DNA from: Scleromitrula shiraiana
Lineage: Eukaryota > Ascomycota > Leotiomycetes > Helotiales > Sclerotiniaceae
Reading direction: 5' to 3'
Assembly (NCBI GenBank): GCA_028455995.1
Contig: JABELC010000018.1
Span: 1 to 64,000 of the forward strand
Length of the DNA: 64,000 nucleotides
The notes under the pieces are model-generated. The model did not search any database. It was not told the DNA's origin and saw only the letters and a list, made by a program, of their open reading frames with translations. Each line of letters starts with the position of its first letter. The first letter of the stretch is position 1. The translations under genes and the position numbers were made by a program. Shown in pieces: positions 34,101-44,935 of the stretch.

Positions 34101-36111
34101 AAAAGCTAGTCATTTGGAAAAAGTAGCAGGTGGTACTTTAGCTATATTTATGAATACTAATGTACCCTTTAGAAAAAAACTGTACTACTCAAAACCTATT
34201 ATAGACTTAGACTTGACCTTTGGTCAAGTTAAACCTTTATCAAATAGACTAAATCTTGATAGCAATATAGCTAAAGAAGTTTGAGTTTATGATGCCAAAA
34301 CCTTAGATTTTGCAAAGGGTAGTTCATTTTCTTCTAAATCGCAGGCATCTGCTTCTATAGGTATTAGTCGTAATGTTATTAATTATTTCATAGACACATG
34401 AAAAGCTGAGGGTGTAAAAGGTACATATTTGTTTAGTAGACCACTCCTTGAGCCAGAAATAACCAAACTACAATTATTAAGTGAAACGGTTGAATTGGGA
34501 AACAAACAAGCTATTTTTGCTTATGATGCTCCAAGCCTAGAGTTGATTAATAATTCCCCTTTTGCAAATATGCAGCTTGCCGCTGTATATTTTAAAGTTA
34601 ACTATCGTACAATTAGTAGACACTTAAACACCAAATTAGCTACAACACAAGACAAAAAAGATATATATTTTTTTAGTCAAGAATTATCTTCAGATTTAAG
34701 AAGCGAACTTCTCAATGCTCCAGCCAAGGCTGCATACTCTCTGTGCGTAGCAAGAGAATTTTGAGTTTATAAAGTTGGTGATAATAATATATTAACTTTA
34801 ATACCTAACCAACCTTTCAAAACTAAACGGGAAGCTCTTAAAGTTTTAGGTGTTCAGGTATCTATCTTCAACAAATATCTGGATTCAAAAAAAATGTTCA
34901 AAGATCTCTTTATATTTAGCAGTGAAGTAACGAGTTTTGGTGTTTATACTATAGAGGGTCCATCCAATAAATAAAAAGTCACAGTTCCATTTATGTTATG
35001 GGTTTCAATTTACTCTTTTGGGTATTATGCTTCATCAGACTCCTAGGGTGAGGGGAGAGTAAAACCAAAAATAGGTAAGTACCACAAGGTTAAGACATAG
35101 TCTAAACTATCTTGTTGAAGATAGAAGTAAAAGATAAAAGACTTTTACGATAATAATTTTGGAAGTGCTAATAGTAAATATGCTTTCTTAGGATCACTTA
35201 GAAGTACAGCACAATTAATAAGTTATGAACTAATTTTAAGTTCAGCTATATTACTTGTTGTAATGTTAACCGGTAGTTTAAATCTTACTGTTAATATAGA
35301 GGCTCAAAGAGCTATATGATTTATAGTACCTTTATTCCCTATATTTATTATATTCTTTATAGGATCTATAGCAGAAACTAATCGGGCTCCTTTTGACCTT
35401 GCCGAGGCAGAGTCGGAGTTGGTTAGTGGTTTTATGACAGAACACGCGGCAGTTATTTTCGTATTTTTCTTTTTGGCCGAATATGCTTCAATTGTCCTTA
35501 TTTGTATTCTTACTAGTATACTGTTTTTAGGTGGTTATTTGTTTAATTTTCCACTTTTAGCTCACTTAGTAGAGTTTTTAGATTACGATTATTGATTAGA
35601 TTTCGATACATGATTATTCAAAAACAGTTTTTGCACTGAAACTTTTGCAACAAATTATAGCATTGAACCTTTTGCAACAAATTATGGCTTTGAACCTTTT
35701 GCAATAAATCATGGCACTGAAACTTTTGCAACAAATTATGGCTTTGAACCTTTTGCAACAAATTATCCTTTAGATGTCGAGATATGATTAGTCAAAAATA
35801 AATTTGGCACTGAAACTTTTGCAACAAATTATAGCATTGAACCTTTTGCAACAAATTATGGCTTTGAAACTTTTGCAACAAATTATCCTTTAGTTGAGGG
35901 ATATTTTTACGGTTTAACTCTAGGTGTAAAATCAGGTATTCTGATTTTTATTTTTATTTGAACAAGGGCATCTTTCCCTAGAATAAGATTTGATCAATTG
36001 ATGTCTTTCTGTTGAACTGTTTTGTTACCAATAGTTGTTGCGTTTGTTATTTTAGTTCCTTGTGTTTTATTCAGTTTTGAAATAATACCTACAAATATAT
36101 ACTTACTTTAA
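31184..36111 (+). CDS. nad1: NADH dehydrogenase subunit 1 with internal repeat insertion
   Basis: Membrane subunit of complex I forming part of the quinone site. Exons: 31184-31474 (MLYLPTLISVFEV to LLGYLVVP), 32806-32904 (YGPGLALSDLNLG to LLAGF) and about 35161-36111 (GSANSKYAFLGSLRS, then AETNRAPFDLAEAESEL, ASFPRIRFDQLMSFCW, TAA). Joined length is about 446 residues against roughly 340-380 usual. The excess is an insertion before EGYFYGLTLG, made of nonapeptide repeats encoded at 35632-35886. The frame is intact throughout, so the repeat-bearing protein is probably made. Confidence 0.95.
31475..32805 (+). mobile_element. group IA-type intron in nad1
   Basis: Core: gtcaaactccgggaaggtc (31487), gtatggtaacaag (31575), atcgcggatctaagtcaac (31618) and gtaaaagagcaacgagtaaacgg (31676). 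The intron begins with a TAG just after the exon, so its ORF is not fused to nad1. Confidence 0.8.
31577..32773 (+). CDS. LAGLIDADG homing endonuclease with modified first motif
   Basis: ATG 31577 to TAA 32771-32773. Motif 1 is [12 protein letters not shown] (near 31917): the short GC element at 31929-31947 adds three residues net and keeps the frame, but removes the usual acidic-Gly pair after Asp-Ala. Motif 2 GFTSGEGNF (near 32400) looks normal. R-R-H-Y-V near 31838 is a weak match to the leader motif seen elsewhere. Activity of motif 1 is doubtful although Asp of DA is kept. Confidence 0.82.
32905..34974 (+). CDS. GIY-YIG homing endonuclease in frame with nad1
   Basis: About 690 codons continue the nad1 frame to TAA 34972-34974. 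A long leader includes two hydrophobic stretches (IVLLSMAWLF, NNIYLFVILFFI) and R-L-F-S-T at 33406-33420. The catalytic region reads KSCIYLIQYKYNPLIYYIGRTTLLKRR (GIY replaced by CIY). Several NUMOD-type repeats follow (KYDSITKASHLEKVAGGTL, KSQASASIGISRNVI, KTKREALKVLGVQ). No break is visible. Confidence 0.8.
32905..35160 (+). mobile_element. group I intron in nad1 with GIY-YIG ORF
   Basis: Between ..LLAGF and GSANSKYAF. A core-like segment aaggttaagacatagtctaaac lies at 35090, 70 nt before the 3' exon. The exact ends are uncertain by a few bases because the G-at-end rule does not fit perfectly. Confidence 0.7.
35632..35886 (+). repeat. nad1: 27-nt in-frame minisatellite inside nad1
   Basis: Eight 27-nt units, five at 35632-35766 and three at 35806-35886, encode nonapeptides (G/S)-(T/I/F)-E-(T/P)-F-A-T-N-Y. 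The 39-nt spacer (35767-35805) resembles the sequence just before the array (LDFDTWLFKNSF versus LDVEIWLVKNKF), so a longer unit containing several short units was itself duplicated. Confidence 0.92.
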
Positions 36112-36525
36112 TACAATCCGCCTACCTACTGCGCCGTATTAAATAACCTAATTCTATTAAAACGTACGGCTGCGTGAGCCAAAGCTCCTGTTTTTTTTCT
36201 TACCTGTAGCTATGGCAGAGTTATCTTTTTTAATATACAAGTTGAATCTGTTAATAATATATTGTGCATTAATAAATTGTTAAGTCCTAATAATACCAAC
36301 CTACCCCTGGTAGGAGAGCTAAGCCTAAATCTTTGGCGTAGCTGTGGTGGAAGTACAAATATGCCTAATGTATACGGCTCCATTTTAGGTGTTATTATAA
36401 ACTTATTTGCCATATTATGGTGAACATTCTTAACTTCATTTTCTGTAGTTTTCCCACTTCGCTGCCATACGCACTTCGTAGTAAAAGATAAATTATATGA
36501 TCTAGGGTTGTTAGTTAATCTATAG
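36112..36525 (+). other. 137-codon open frame following the nad1 stop
   Basis: After TAA of nad1 the same frame stays open (TGA as Trp) to TAG at 36523-36525. It has a hydrophobic stretch (GSILGVIINLFAILWWTFLTSF) and an internal ATG at 36361. No similarity to NAD1 or another protein is recognised. It may be chance, a former C-terminal extension, or a small unknown ORF. Confidence 0.3.
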
Positions 36526-36788
36526 TCAAGACTCGGCTTATAAACAGAATTTAACAGTTAACTATAAACAATTACTAATTTGTGCGGCGGACGCCTGTTT
36601 CTCCCGCCCTCATTTTGAGGGCGGGAGAAACTGCATCTCGACATAGTCAGCCGAAAATCCCTGGTTTAATATACTTTCATTTATAAAAAAAAAGTTAACT
36701 AACATTCCTTAAACTCCACCTATTCATACTTCGCAAGAATAGGAAAGCTTTTGTTCAAGTAATAATCAATAATGGATCAAAAACATAT
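36526..36788 (+). other. spacer with GC element upstream of atp8
   Basis: It contains tgtgcggcggacgcctgtttc followed by a cgccctcattttgagggcg hairpin (36581-36631), a near copy of 26742-26790. The rest is AT-rich with no gene seen. Confidence 0.6.
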
Positions 36789-36935
36789 ATGCCACAATTA
36801 GTACCCTTTTTTTTTATAAATCAAGTAACATTTTCTTTTATTTTACTAATAGTGATGATATATGTCTTTTCAAAATTTATTTTACCTAGGTTTGTTAGAT
36901 TATTTCTTTCTCGAGTATCTATAAGCAAATTGTAG
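36789..36935 (+). CDS. atp8: ATP synthase subunit 8
   Basis: ATG 36789, TAG 36933-36935, 48 residues: MPQLVPFFFINQ, a single membrane helix, then basic KFILPRFVRLFLSR. MPQLVPF and the length are diagnostic for fungal ATP8, a stator component of ATP synthase. It lies upstream of atp6, the usual arrangement. Confidence 0.95.
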   Translation: MPQLVPFFFINQVTFSFILLIVMIYVFSKFILPRFVRLFLSRVSISKL

Positions 36936-37280
36936 TTTATCTTTTTTTTTCGCTACCCTTCGGTGGCACACTTCGCACTTCGTAGTAAAACATGTCACAA
37001 TGCTAATAAATATTCTATTACTTTTTTTGTTTACATATTATACTATACTAAATAAAATAAGTAATAAACTATAAGAATTTAATTATTATATAAAGCAATA
37101 TACTTAATTCTCGCTTAAAAAAAGCTATTTCCCCCCCCCCCGTCTTAGGTTTAAGGGTTACTTTCATATATACGAACCCTATCTAATAAAAAAAAAATAT
37201 ATATTTAATTTCTTCGCACTTCGCACTTCGTAATAAAGCTCTAGTTATATTAATAATCAATACTCAAAAAAAGAATAAAC
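36936..37280 (+). other. spacer between atp8 and atp6
   Basis: AT-rich with several gcacttcgtagtaa minirepeats (36966, 37213) and a C-run at 37131-37141. No gene is seen. Confidence 0.5.
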
Positions 37281-40200
37281 ATGTTTATTTTAAATTTTAC
37301 CTCAATACCAAGCCCTTTAGACCAATTTGAAATAATAAATCTTTTTAGCTTAGATGCACCTATCTTAGGTTACTTACATATATCATTAACAAACATAGGA
37401 CTATATTTAACAATAGGTGGTTTATTAATATTAGCTTTAAATGTATTAACAACTAATTATAATAAAATAGTAAGTAATAAATGATCAATAAGCCAAGAAT
37501 CTATATATGCTACAGTCCATAATATAGTAACAAATCAAATAAATACTATAAAAGGCCAAATATATTTCCCCTTTATCTGCACTTTATTTGTATTCATTTT
37601 GATGAATAACTTAATTGGAATGGTTAACAGGAGCCTTTGCATTTTATCATTATTTATCTCAAACATATTTGAAGCATTAAGACTACAGAGTAATCTAATC
37701 TTTCAAATACAATCTTATTCTTCTTTTGACTCTGACTCACAGTCATCCATACAAATAAACATATCTAAGGATAGTCCTAGATATAGTTTTAACAATAAGA
37801 ATACCTTCTACCTTAATCCTGATTATCTTACAGGGTTTGTAGATGGAGAAGGTTGTTTCTCTCTTTCAATACATAAACAAGATAAAAACTTAACTGGTTG
37901 ACAAGTTAAGCCTATCTTTAGTATATCTTTACATAATAAGGATATTAAATTATTAGAAGCTATACAAAGAACTTTTAAAACAGGAAAGATCTATAAACAT
38001 GGAGTTGATTCTATGCAATATCGTGTAAGTTCCTTAAAGAATTTACAAATAATCACAGATCATTTTGACAGTTATCCTTTGATAACTCAAAAGAGTGCAG
38101 ATTATCTTTTATTTAAACAAGCTATAGCTATGATAAAGAATAAAGAGCATTTATCTATAGAAGGTTTACTGAAGTTAGTAGGAATTAAAGCTACATTAAA
38201 CTGAGGTCTATCAGACAGGTTTAAAGAGAGTTTCCCTCTCGCAAAACCAGTAGTAAGGCCTTCAGTAATAGATAATACTTTAAATGTTAATTTTAAGAAC
38301 TTAAACTGAATTAGAGGATTTATAGAAGCTGAAGGAAGTTTCCAAGTTATAATTCAAAATAATAGAAATATTAGTTTAAGATTTTCATTAACTCAACATA
38401 TTAAAGATGAGCAGTTGTTAAAGGATATTGTTACTTATCTAAACTATGGTAGATATTACAAATCACCAACACGTGATGAAGGTCAATACTTAGTAACAGT
38501 CTTTTCAGATATAAATGATAAGCTAATACCTTTCTTAAACGAGTATCCCTTATTGGGGGTTAAAAAAGAGGATTATTGAGATTTTGTACGAATCGCCGAC
38601 TTAATAAAATCTAAAACTCATTTAACGGACGAAGGATTAGAAAGAATAAACCTTATTAAAAGTAGTATGAATAAAATGAGAATAACAATAAAAGAAGAAT
38701 AAATGTTTAGATAATTGTAATATCATAGATAAATAATAATAAAAAACAATAAATTTCACAATATGCTGGAAACTTCTAATGCCTTTAGGTACCGATAATA
38801 GGTGAAAATTTTAAAGGATGAAACAATGAACTATCAGCAGGAAACCAAAATAACAAGGCGCCCCTGCTTCTTGCTCCCACTCCCCAGGGGGAGTGGGGGG
38901 GGGGGTGGGAGCGCAGGTTATGAGTAGGATCCTCAGAGACTACACGTGAAAAATCACTTAACAGTTTTACAATAACAACTGAGTGATTAAGATATAGTCC
39001 ACCACGGTAAGTCTATAAGATTTCCTGTGCTGTCCATACAGTTTTTCTTCAACATGCCACTTTATATTAACATTTGCCTTAAGTTTTACTTTAGTTTTAG
39101 GAGCAACTATATTAGGGTTCCAAATACATGGTTTAGAATTTTTTTCTTTATTTGTACCTGCTGGTTGTCCTTTAACATTATTACCTTTACTAGTTTTTAT
39201 AGAATTTATTTCATATTTAGCTAGAAATGTATCATTAGGTTTAAGATTAGCTGCTAACATAAAAAAAAAGTAAGAGTAGGTGTCTCATTTTTATTGTGTT
39301 AAAGAACCAAACTCCGGGGAAGCCCTAAAGCTCTAATAACTAAAGATAAGAAGTAAACTTCTTATCCGGCCTCATTAATGCCTGAGGGTATAGTAATATC
39401 ATTAGAGATCCTAGTAATAGGAATGGGTAATCGCGGATCTAAATCAGTAATATACGCACGCTTCGCCAGCAGAAATAATTACTGTAAAAGAGCAACGAGT
39501 AGACGGTTCTTCATATTCTATACGTTTAGATTATGTAATGTGTATTCTAGTCGCCGGGAGATCCGGTTCTTGTCTTTAACCCTCCTGCATTATTCACTTA
39601 ATTTATGTAGATAATGGGAGAAACTAGGTAATTCAAGATTAAAGTTATCACAATAGCCTATCCTCAATATAATAATTATATTATTATATATGGACTTATA
39701 CAATATTTCGGTTATTTTGTATTATGTATAGTTTATATTTTAACACTTTAAAGAAAGGACAAAGTATATAAACACCTTTAATTAAGGGGACAAAGTTTAT
39801 ATATACCTTTAAAGAAAGGGTAAAGTTGTGTACGATTTAGATTATATTTTATTAAAAATTCTACTAAGAGATCTTTGCCTTGGCGGAGCCATAGCACAAC
39901 ATCTTATGGTTTTTACTTATATAACGTTAGATCACGTAGCCTGTTATACCAATATAAAAATTATGTCTTCTCTACGAAGTGTTTCAAACCAGTAGTCGTA
40001 AGGGCGTTTTCAGCTTCAAATAGTTATGGTTCCTCTTCTACAGACTCTTCCGCTTTAGCTGTTTTCTCTGATGCGGATAAAGAGAAACTAAATATCCTTA
40101 AATATGTTAAGGGTAAATCCGGAATTTATATGTGAACTAATAAATTAAACGGTAAGAATTATGTAGGGAGTTCCGTGGATTTAAGACGTAGATTATTGCA

Positions 40201-41261
40201 GTATTACAATGTTAATAGACTTATGAATGAAAGAAGTATGCCTATTAACGTTGCATTATTGAAGTACGGTTATACTAACTTTAGTCTGACTATTTTAGAA
40301 ATTTGTGACAAAGATAGTCTTATGTCTAGAGAAAAGCACTTTTTTGAAGTATACTCTCCTGAGTATAACCTATTAAAAACACCAGGAAGTCCTTCTCGAG
40401 GATCTGGGTGAACACATTCTGAAGCTGCAATAGAGAATATGCGTATCGCTGCTTCTAAGACATTCAAGTCTCCGGAATTTTTAGCTAAGTTGTCTAAAGG
40501 TCAATCTAGTGGTATAAAAGTGGAGGTAACTGATTTGGGAACAAATACTACTACTATTTACCATGCCATTAGAGCTGCAGCCCGAGCTTTAGACATTGAC
40601 AAAAGATACATTGAACACTACGTTTACTTAAAACAAGACAGGCCTGTTTTAGGTAGATATACATTTAAATTATTAAACTTAAATGACGAAAGTTTAAATT
40701 TAATTAACGTAAAGGTTCAAAAAACTTCTAAGAAAGTGGAGGTTACTAATGTCGACACTAAAGAGATCACAACGTACTCTTCTATTAGCACTGCAGCTAG
40801 AGTATTAGGTTATCGCCAAGCCAGTTTATCTTTATACTTAAAAGAAAATAGAGCTAAACCTTTTAAAGGAAAATATTTATTTAAATTAGTAAACTAGAAT
40901 ACTGTGCTATACGCCTACTAGCTTCGTAAGAGGACTTTATTCGAAGACCACATAATTGAAATATATAATAATAAAAGTTTGCTTATGTTAAGAAATAACA
41001 TAATCACCCCCCCCAGTTTCACAGGTAGGGGGAGAGGATGAATTTGTTGGACGATTATCAGGTCACATGTTATTAAATATCCTATCAGGTTTTACATACA
41101 ATATAATGTCAAATGGTATCATTTTTTTTTTTTTGGGTTTGGTACCATTAGCTTTTATTTTAGCCTTCTCAGGTCTTGAGTTAGGTATTGCTTTTATACA
41201 AGCACAAGTATTTGTGGTTTTGTCATCATCTTATATAAAAGATGCTTTGGATCTACATTAG
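37281..41261 (+). CDS. atp6: ATP synthase subunit 6
   Basis: Proton channel subunit a of ATP synthase. Exons 37281-37624 (MFILNFTSIPSPLDQFEI to LIGMV), 39033-39260 (PYSFSSTCHFILTFALS to GLRLAANI) and 41054-41261 (LSGHMLLNILSGFTYNI to IKDALDLH, TAG). The phases fit: GT|T for Val and AT|A for Ile. Total 259 residues, normal for fungi, with the essential Arg in SLGLRLAAN present. Confidence 0.96.
37625..38702 (+). CDS. LAGLIDADG homing endonuclease in frame with atp6
   Basis: It continues atp6 exon 1 to TAA 38700-38702. Motif 1 GFVDGEGCF (near 37834), motif 2 GFIEAEGSF (near 38317), with PLITQKSADY and KEHLSIEGLLK segments. The leader has Q-S-Y-S-S (near 37707) where others have R-x-Y-S-S/T. 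Intact. Confidence 0.86.
37625..39032 (+). mobile_element. group IB-type intron in atp6 with LAGLIDADG ORF
   Basis: Core after the ORF: tatgctggaaacttct (38763), tcagcaggaaacc (38834), gtaggatcctcagagactac (38924) and aagatatagtccacc (38989). A 58-nt GC-rich cluster (38858-38915) is inserted between the Q-like and R-like segments. Confidence 0.82.
39261..41053 (+). mobile_element. group IA-type intron in atp6 with GIY-YIG ORF
   Basis: Core: aaccaaactccggggaagcc (39305), gtaatatcattagagatc (39391), atcgcggatctaaatcag (39430), gtaaaagagcaacgagtagacgg (39484). A GC element (ccccccagtttcacagg..) sits in the 3' tail at about 41007-41034, some 20 nt before exon 3. Confidence 0.8.
39875..40897 (+). 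CDS. GIY-YIG homing endonuclease
   Basis: The listed start is at 39875; stop TAG 40895-40897. The leader has R-A-F-S-A-S at 40001-40018. Catalytic region SGIYMWTNKLNGKNYVGSS (near 40115), RRRLLQYY and the glutamate region SREKHFFEVYSPEYN. Two NUMOD1-like repeats follow (AIRAAARALDIDKRYI and SISTAARVLGYRQASL). Intact. It is the only HEG in this intron. Confidence 0.85.
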
Positions 41262-41311
41262 ATTTAGATTTATTTCTATTAATATTTTTTTTATTAGACT
41301 TATATTTAAAT

Positions 41312-42496
41312 GTGATGGGGTTTAATGCTGTATTAAATCCAGAAGCCCCCTCTGTCAATACCTCAGGAGGTGAACATTCGGAGCCAGGTGGTCGCAATCC
41401 GGCCTATACTGTTTCTTATAAGAATCATGATTCTTATAATAATATGAATTGCTTAGTGGTTTACCGCAGCGCGGTCAAAAATTCGGCTGCTTTGATCCCT
41501 ATAAATAATACTAAATCTACTCTAAACTTTGTTACTTTAAATAGTAATGTAAGACATTTCTCTTCTAGCCCCGTTTTACGACTTAATAACTCTAATAAAG
41601 GTAAAATTGGAGTTGTCTTTAGTAGAAAGGTTTTATTTAAACATTTTACTAAAAAGAATCTTGTTTTCGGGGTTTTTACTATTCTTTTAATAGCTTTTAT
41701 TAGGGCTATAGGGATTCCTGAGTATATATTATCTATCTTGTGTCCTGAGGTTATATTATCTACCTGGTGTCCTGAGATTATATTATCTACCTGGTGTCCT
41801 AGTCCTGAATGAGGTAAATGAGTATTATCGAGTACACTGGGGTTAACTTTTCGAAGTTTAATTGAATCATGGTTGGATTCTTGTATGTCTGGGAGATGAG
41901 AATTAACTATGGGAGGTGAGGGACTAGATGATAAGCCTGCTTTTAAAGTTATTGAGCCTAAGAAATCTACCTTTCATTTGAAAGGTAGTAATGGTGAGCC
42001 ATCTAGTCCAATAGCTGGGCCAGCTCCAGCTCCAGGACCAACTCCAACTCCAGCCCCAGCTCCAGTTCCAACCCCAGCTCCGGCTCCGGCTCCAATTCCA
42101 GCTCCAGCTCCAGCTCCAGCTCCAGCCCCAGCCCCAGCCCCAGTTCCAGCTCCAGCTCCGGCTCCAGCCCCAGCTCCAGCTCCAGGTCGACCTCGTGTTG
42201 GACGAAGGCTTATTGGAAGTCCGGATGGCCAAGGAGAGATACCTGTATGAGTTGTAGGTGCTTCTTCTTCTACTAAAGCTCAAGTTGAGTCTAATAGACT
42301 TGATCTTGAAAAAACATGAGTGGAATATAGGCAAAAAAAGATAAGGCGTAATGTGCTTAACGATATTCATAGTAGTCAAGGTGACAGAAATGATCCAAAT
42401 GAAGGAAGAACAGGACGTCAACTGGAGGCTCTTGATACAGAAATAGCAACTTTACAAGCAAAGATTGATAGACTTAGTAGCTGATTATCCAGATAA
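41312..42496 (+). CDS. orphan protein with Pro-Ala repeat and C-terminal coiled coil
   Basis: 394 residues from the start codon at 41312 to TAA 42494-42496, with TGA as Trp, 50 nt after atp6. Order: Gly/Ser-rich start; V-R-H-F-S-S-S near residue 80 (41549-41569), like a processing-peptidase site; a membrane span near 110-130 (VFGVFTILLIAFIRA); three copies of a (I/V)ILS-WCPE unit; a Pro-Ala repeat of about 65 residues (42012-42190); and a charged, helical end (RQLEALDTEIATLQAKIDRL) likely to form a coiled coil. No known family is recognised. The PA stretch would act as an extended spacer between membrane and coiled coil. Confidence 0.65.
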
Positions 42497-43704
42497 ACTC
42501 ACCAGCTGGTTTTTTTTGGTTTAATTTAATATACAAATAACACAAGTTCTAACTCTAATACTTAAGATTAAAGATTATAATTCTAAGTTTTTGCTTGATT
42601 TTTTTTTTATATTGCACCAAACCTGTGAAGATTTTACAGATCACTAATTCATACATGTAGCACACATCAGTTATATGAAAAGTTTTATTAAGTTACATAA
42701 GTTAAGTAATGGGGAGAAGAATATTTGAGATAAAATATTTTAAAACCCCTGCGAAGCTGCTGAGCGTGGTTTTTCTCTTTAGCGTCTCATTCTAGCTATA
42801 AATAGAAAAAAGTAAATTTTTTTTTATTTTTCTCACCTTTCCTTTAATAGGGGGGGGGGGGTTCGCCGGCACACACACGTACGTACGTACGTACGCGCAA
42901 ATTCCTCTACTTCTACTTCGCCTATATCATTTATCTATAAGTTTATATTCATTTTATCTTTATTCTTATTACCTTTTTTGCAAAATTTAAATGTATTTTG
43001 TAAAAAAAAGATATTTATATAGACATGTCTTAATAGTAAGTGCTATTGAGACCAGGAGTTATAAAGTAAATGTAATTTTTATATTGAAGGTAGATAACTA
43101 TGTTAAGGGCGGGATGGGGCCGTTTAAATGTTTATTATAAAGCTTAAATGAATATATTAGCTTCGCTTCGCTTTAAATATAAGTCTTATTGTAGTTATAT
43201 TATTGATTAAATTTATACTTACATGTATAAGGAATTCTTAAGTAATTTAGGTTTAATTTTTAATTATGTAGTTATAAAATCGGGTAAGACAATATTTATT
43301 GAAAATTTACTTTTGTTGCATATAGTATACACACTATATATATATATAATGTAGAAAAGTCCGAAGCTTGCAAAACTAAAACTCACTATGAAAAGAGTAA
43401 AAATAAAAATTTTGGTGTTAAAGAGAAAATAAAGTCCATCTTTTATAGTTAAAATTATAATTAAATGTATAAAAAAAAATCTGAACTTTTTTTATAGGCA
43501 GTAAGAGAAGGTTGTGAAATCACAAGCCTAAGTTAAGTCTTATTTTAGTTTAATAACTATCACAAAATCCGGCTTAAATGTATCAAAAGTTATAAAAATT
43601 TAATTAAATTATTAATTAGTTAATAATTTAATTAATTAATTAATAATTGAATATTGTATTAGTAATGGTATACAAATTATAGAGTATAATTTTATATCAT
43701 AATT
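42497..43704 (+). other. spacer upstream of rns
   Basis: 1.2 kb of AT-rich sequence. It holds a G-run next to an acacacacgtacgtacgtac..gcgcaaa element (42850-42901) found also near 27776 and, inverted, near 47513. No gene or tRNA is recognised. Confidence 0.6.
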
Positions 43705-44935
43705 TTTTTGAGTTTGATGGTGGCTCTGAATGAACGCTGTCCAAGTGCTTGACACATGCTAATCGTACGTCTAATTTAATAATGTGGCTGGTGAAGCTCG
43801 GCTTCGCTCGTCACTAATTTAACTAGAAGTGGTGTACAGGTGAATATTAAATATTTTGGCTGCCTTAAAGTAAGGTAAAATACCTTATAGAAACATGGGT
43901 AATAAAGGAAGCGATCTTCCGCTTTAAGAGGACAATAAATATTTCGGATTGGTAGTAGTTAAGGTAATGGCTTAACTAGCTTAAAACTCCGTAGTCGAGA
44001 CTGAGAGGTCGATCGATCACATTGGGTCTGAAAAAACCCCAATACGTATAGTACAGCAGTGGGGAATATTGGTCAATTGCCTAACGGCAGAACCAGCAAC
44101 TTGGGGGAATGTATAGCTTCGGCTAACTATATTGGTTTTATTAACGTTGATATATTATTGATATATTGATATTAATAAATTTATTATTGGAAAAAAACAA
44201 TATAGTTTTGATTTTGTTGAATAAAGTTCTAGATAGAATACTGATTATGACTATTTTCTATCTATATGTCTTGACCAAATTACGTGCCAGCAGTCGCGGT
44301 AATACGTAGAAGACTAGTGTTATTCATCTTTATTAGGTTTAAAGGGTACCTAGACGGTAAAAATTAGTCTAAAATATGATACGGTTTTACTAGAGTTATA
44401 TATAAGGAGGGGAGTATTTAAGGAGTAGAGTTGTAATTCATTTATACCTTAAGGACTGGTAATGGCGAAAGCAACCTTTTATCTAATAACTGACGTTGAG
44501 GGACGAAGGCTCGGGTAGCGAATAGGATTAGATACCCTAGTAGTCCAAGCAGAAAATTATGAATGCCATAGATTAGAATATTTTTAGTTTATAAATGAAA
44601 GTGTAAGCATTCCACCTCAAGAGTAATGTGGCAACGCAGGAACTGAAACCATTAGACCGTTTCTGAAACCAGTAGTGAAGTATGTTATTTAATTCGTAAA
44701 CACGCGAAAAACCTTACCACAATTTGTATAGTATCCCTTTGGGGATATTACAAGCGTTGCACGGCTGTCTTCAGTTAATGTCGTGAGATATTGGTTAATT
44801 CCATTAAATTAACGGAAACCCTTGCTTTATTTGCGATATTGTAAATAAAGCAGTTCACCACTATATCGGATATGATAACAGGGACCAAGACAAGTCATCA
44901 TGGCCTAAATATTGTGGGCTATAGACGTGCCACAT

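Noticed and set aside
35632..35886. CRISPR-like array of short repeats
   Set aside because: Units are contiguous, in frame within nad1 and lack variable spacers; it is a coding minisatellite.
41924..42421. Long minus-strand frame rich in Trp-Ser repeats
   Set aside because: It is the antisense of the Pro-Ala repeat in the + strand ORF; no start context or independent support.
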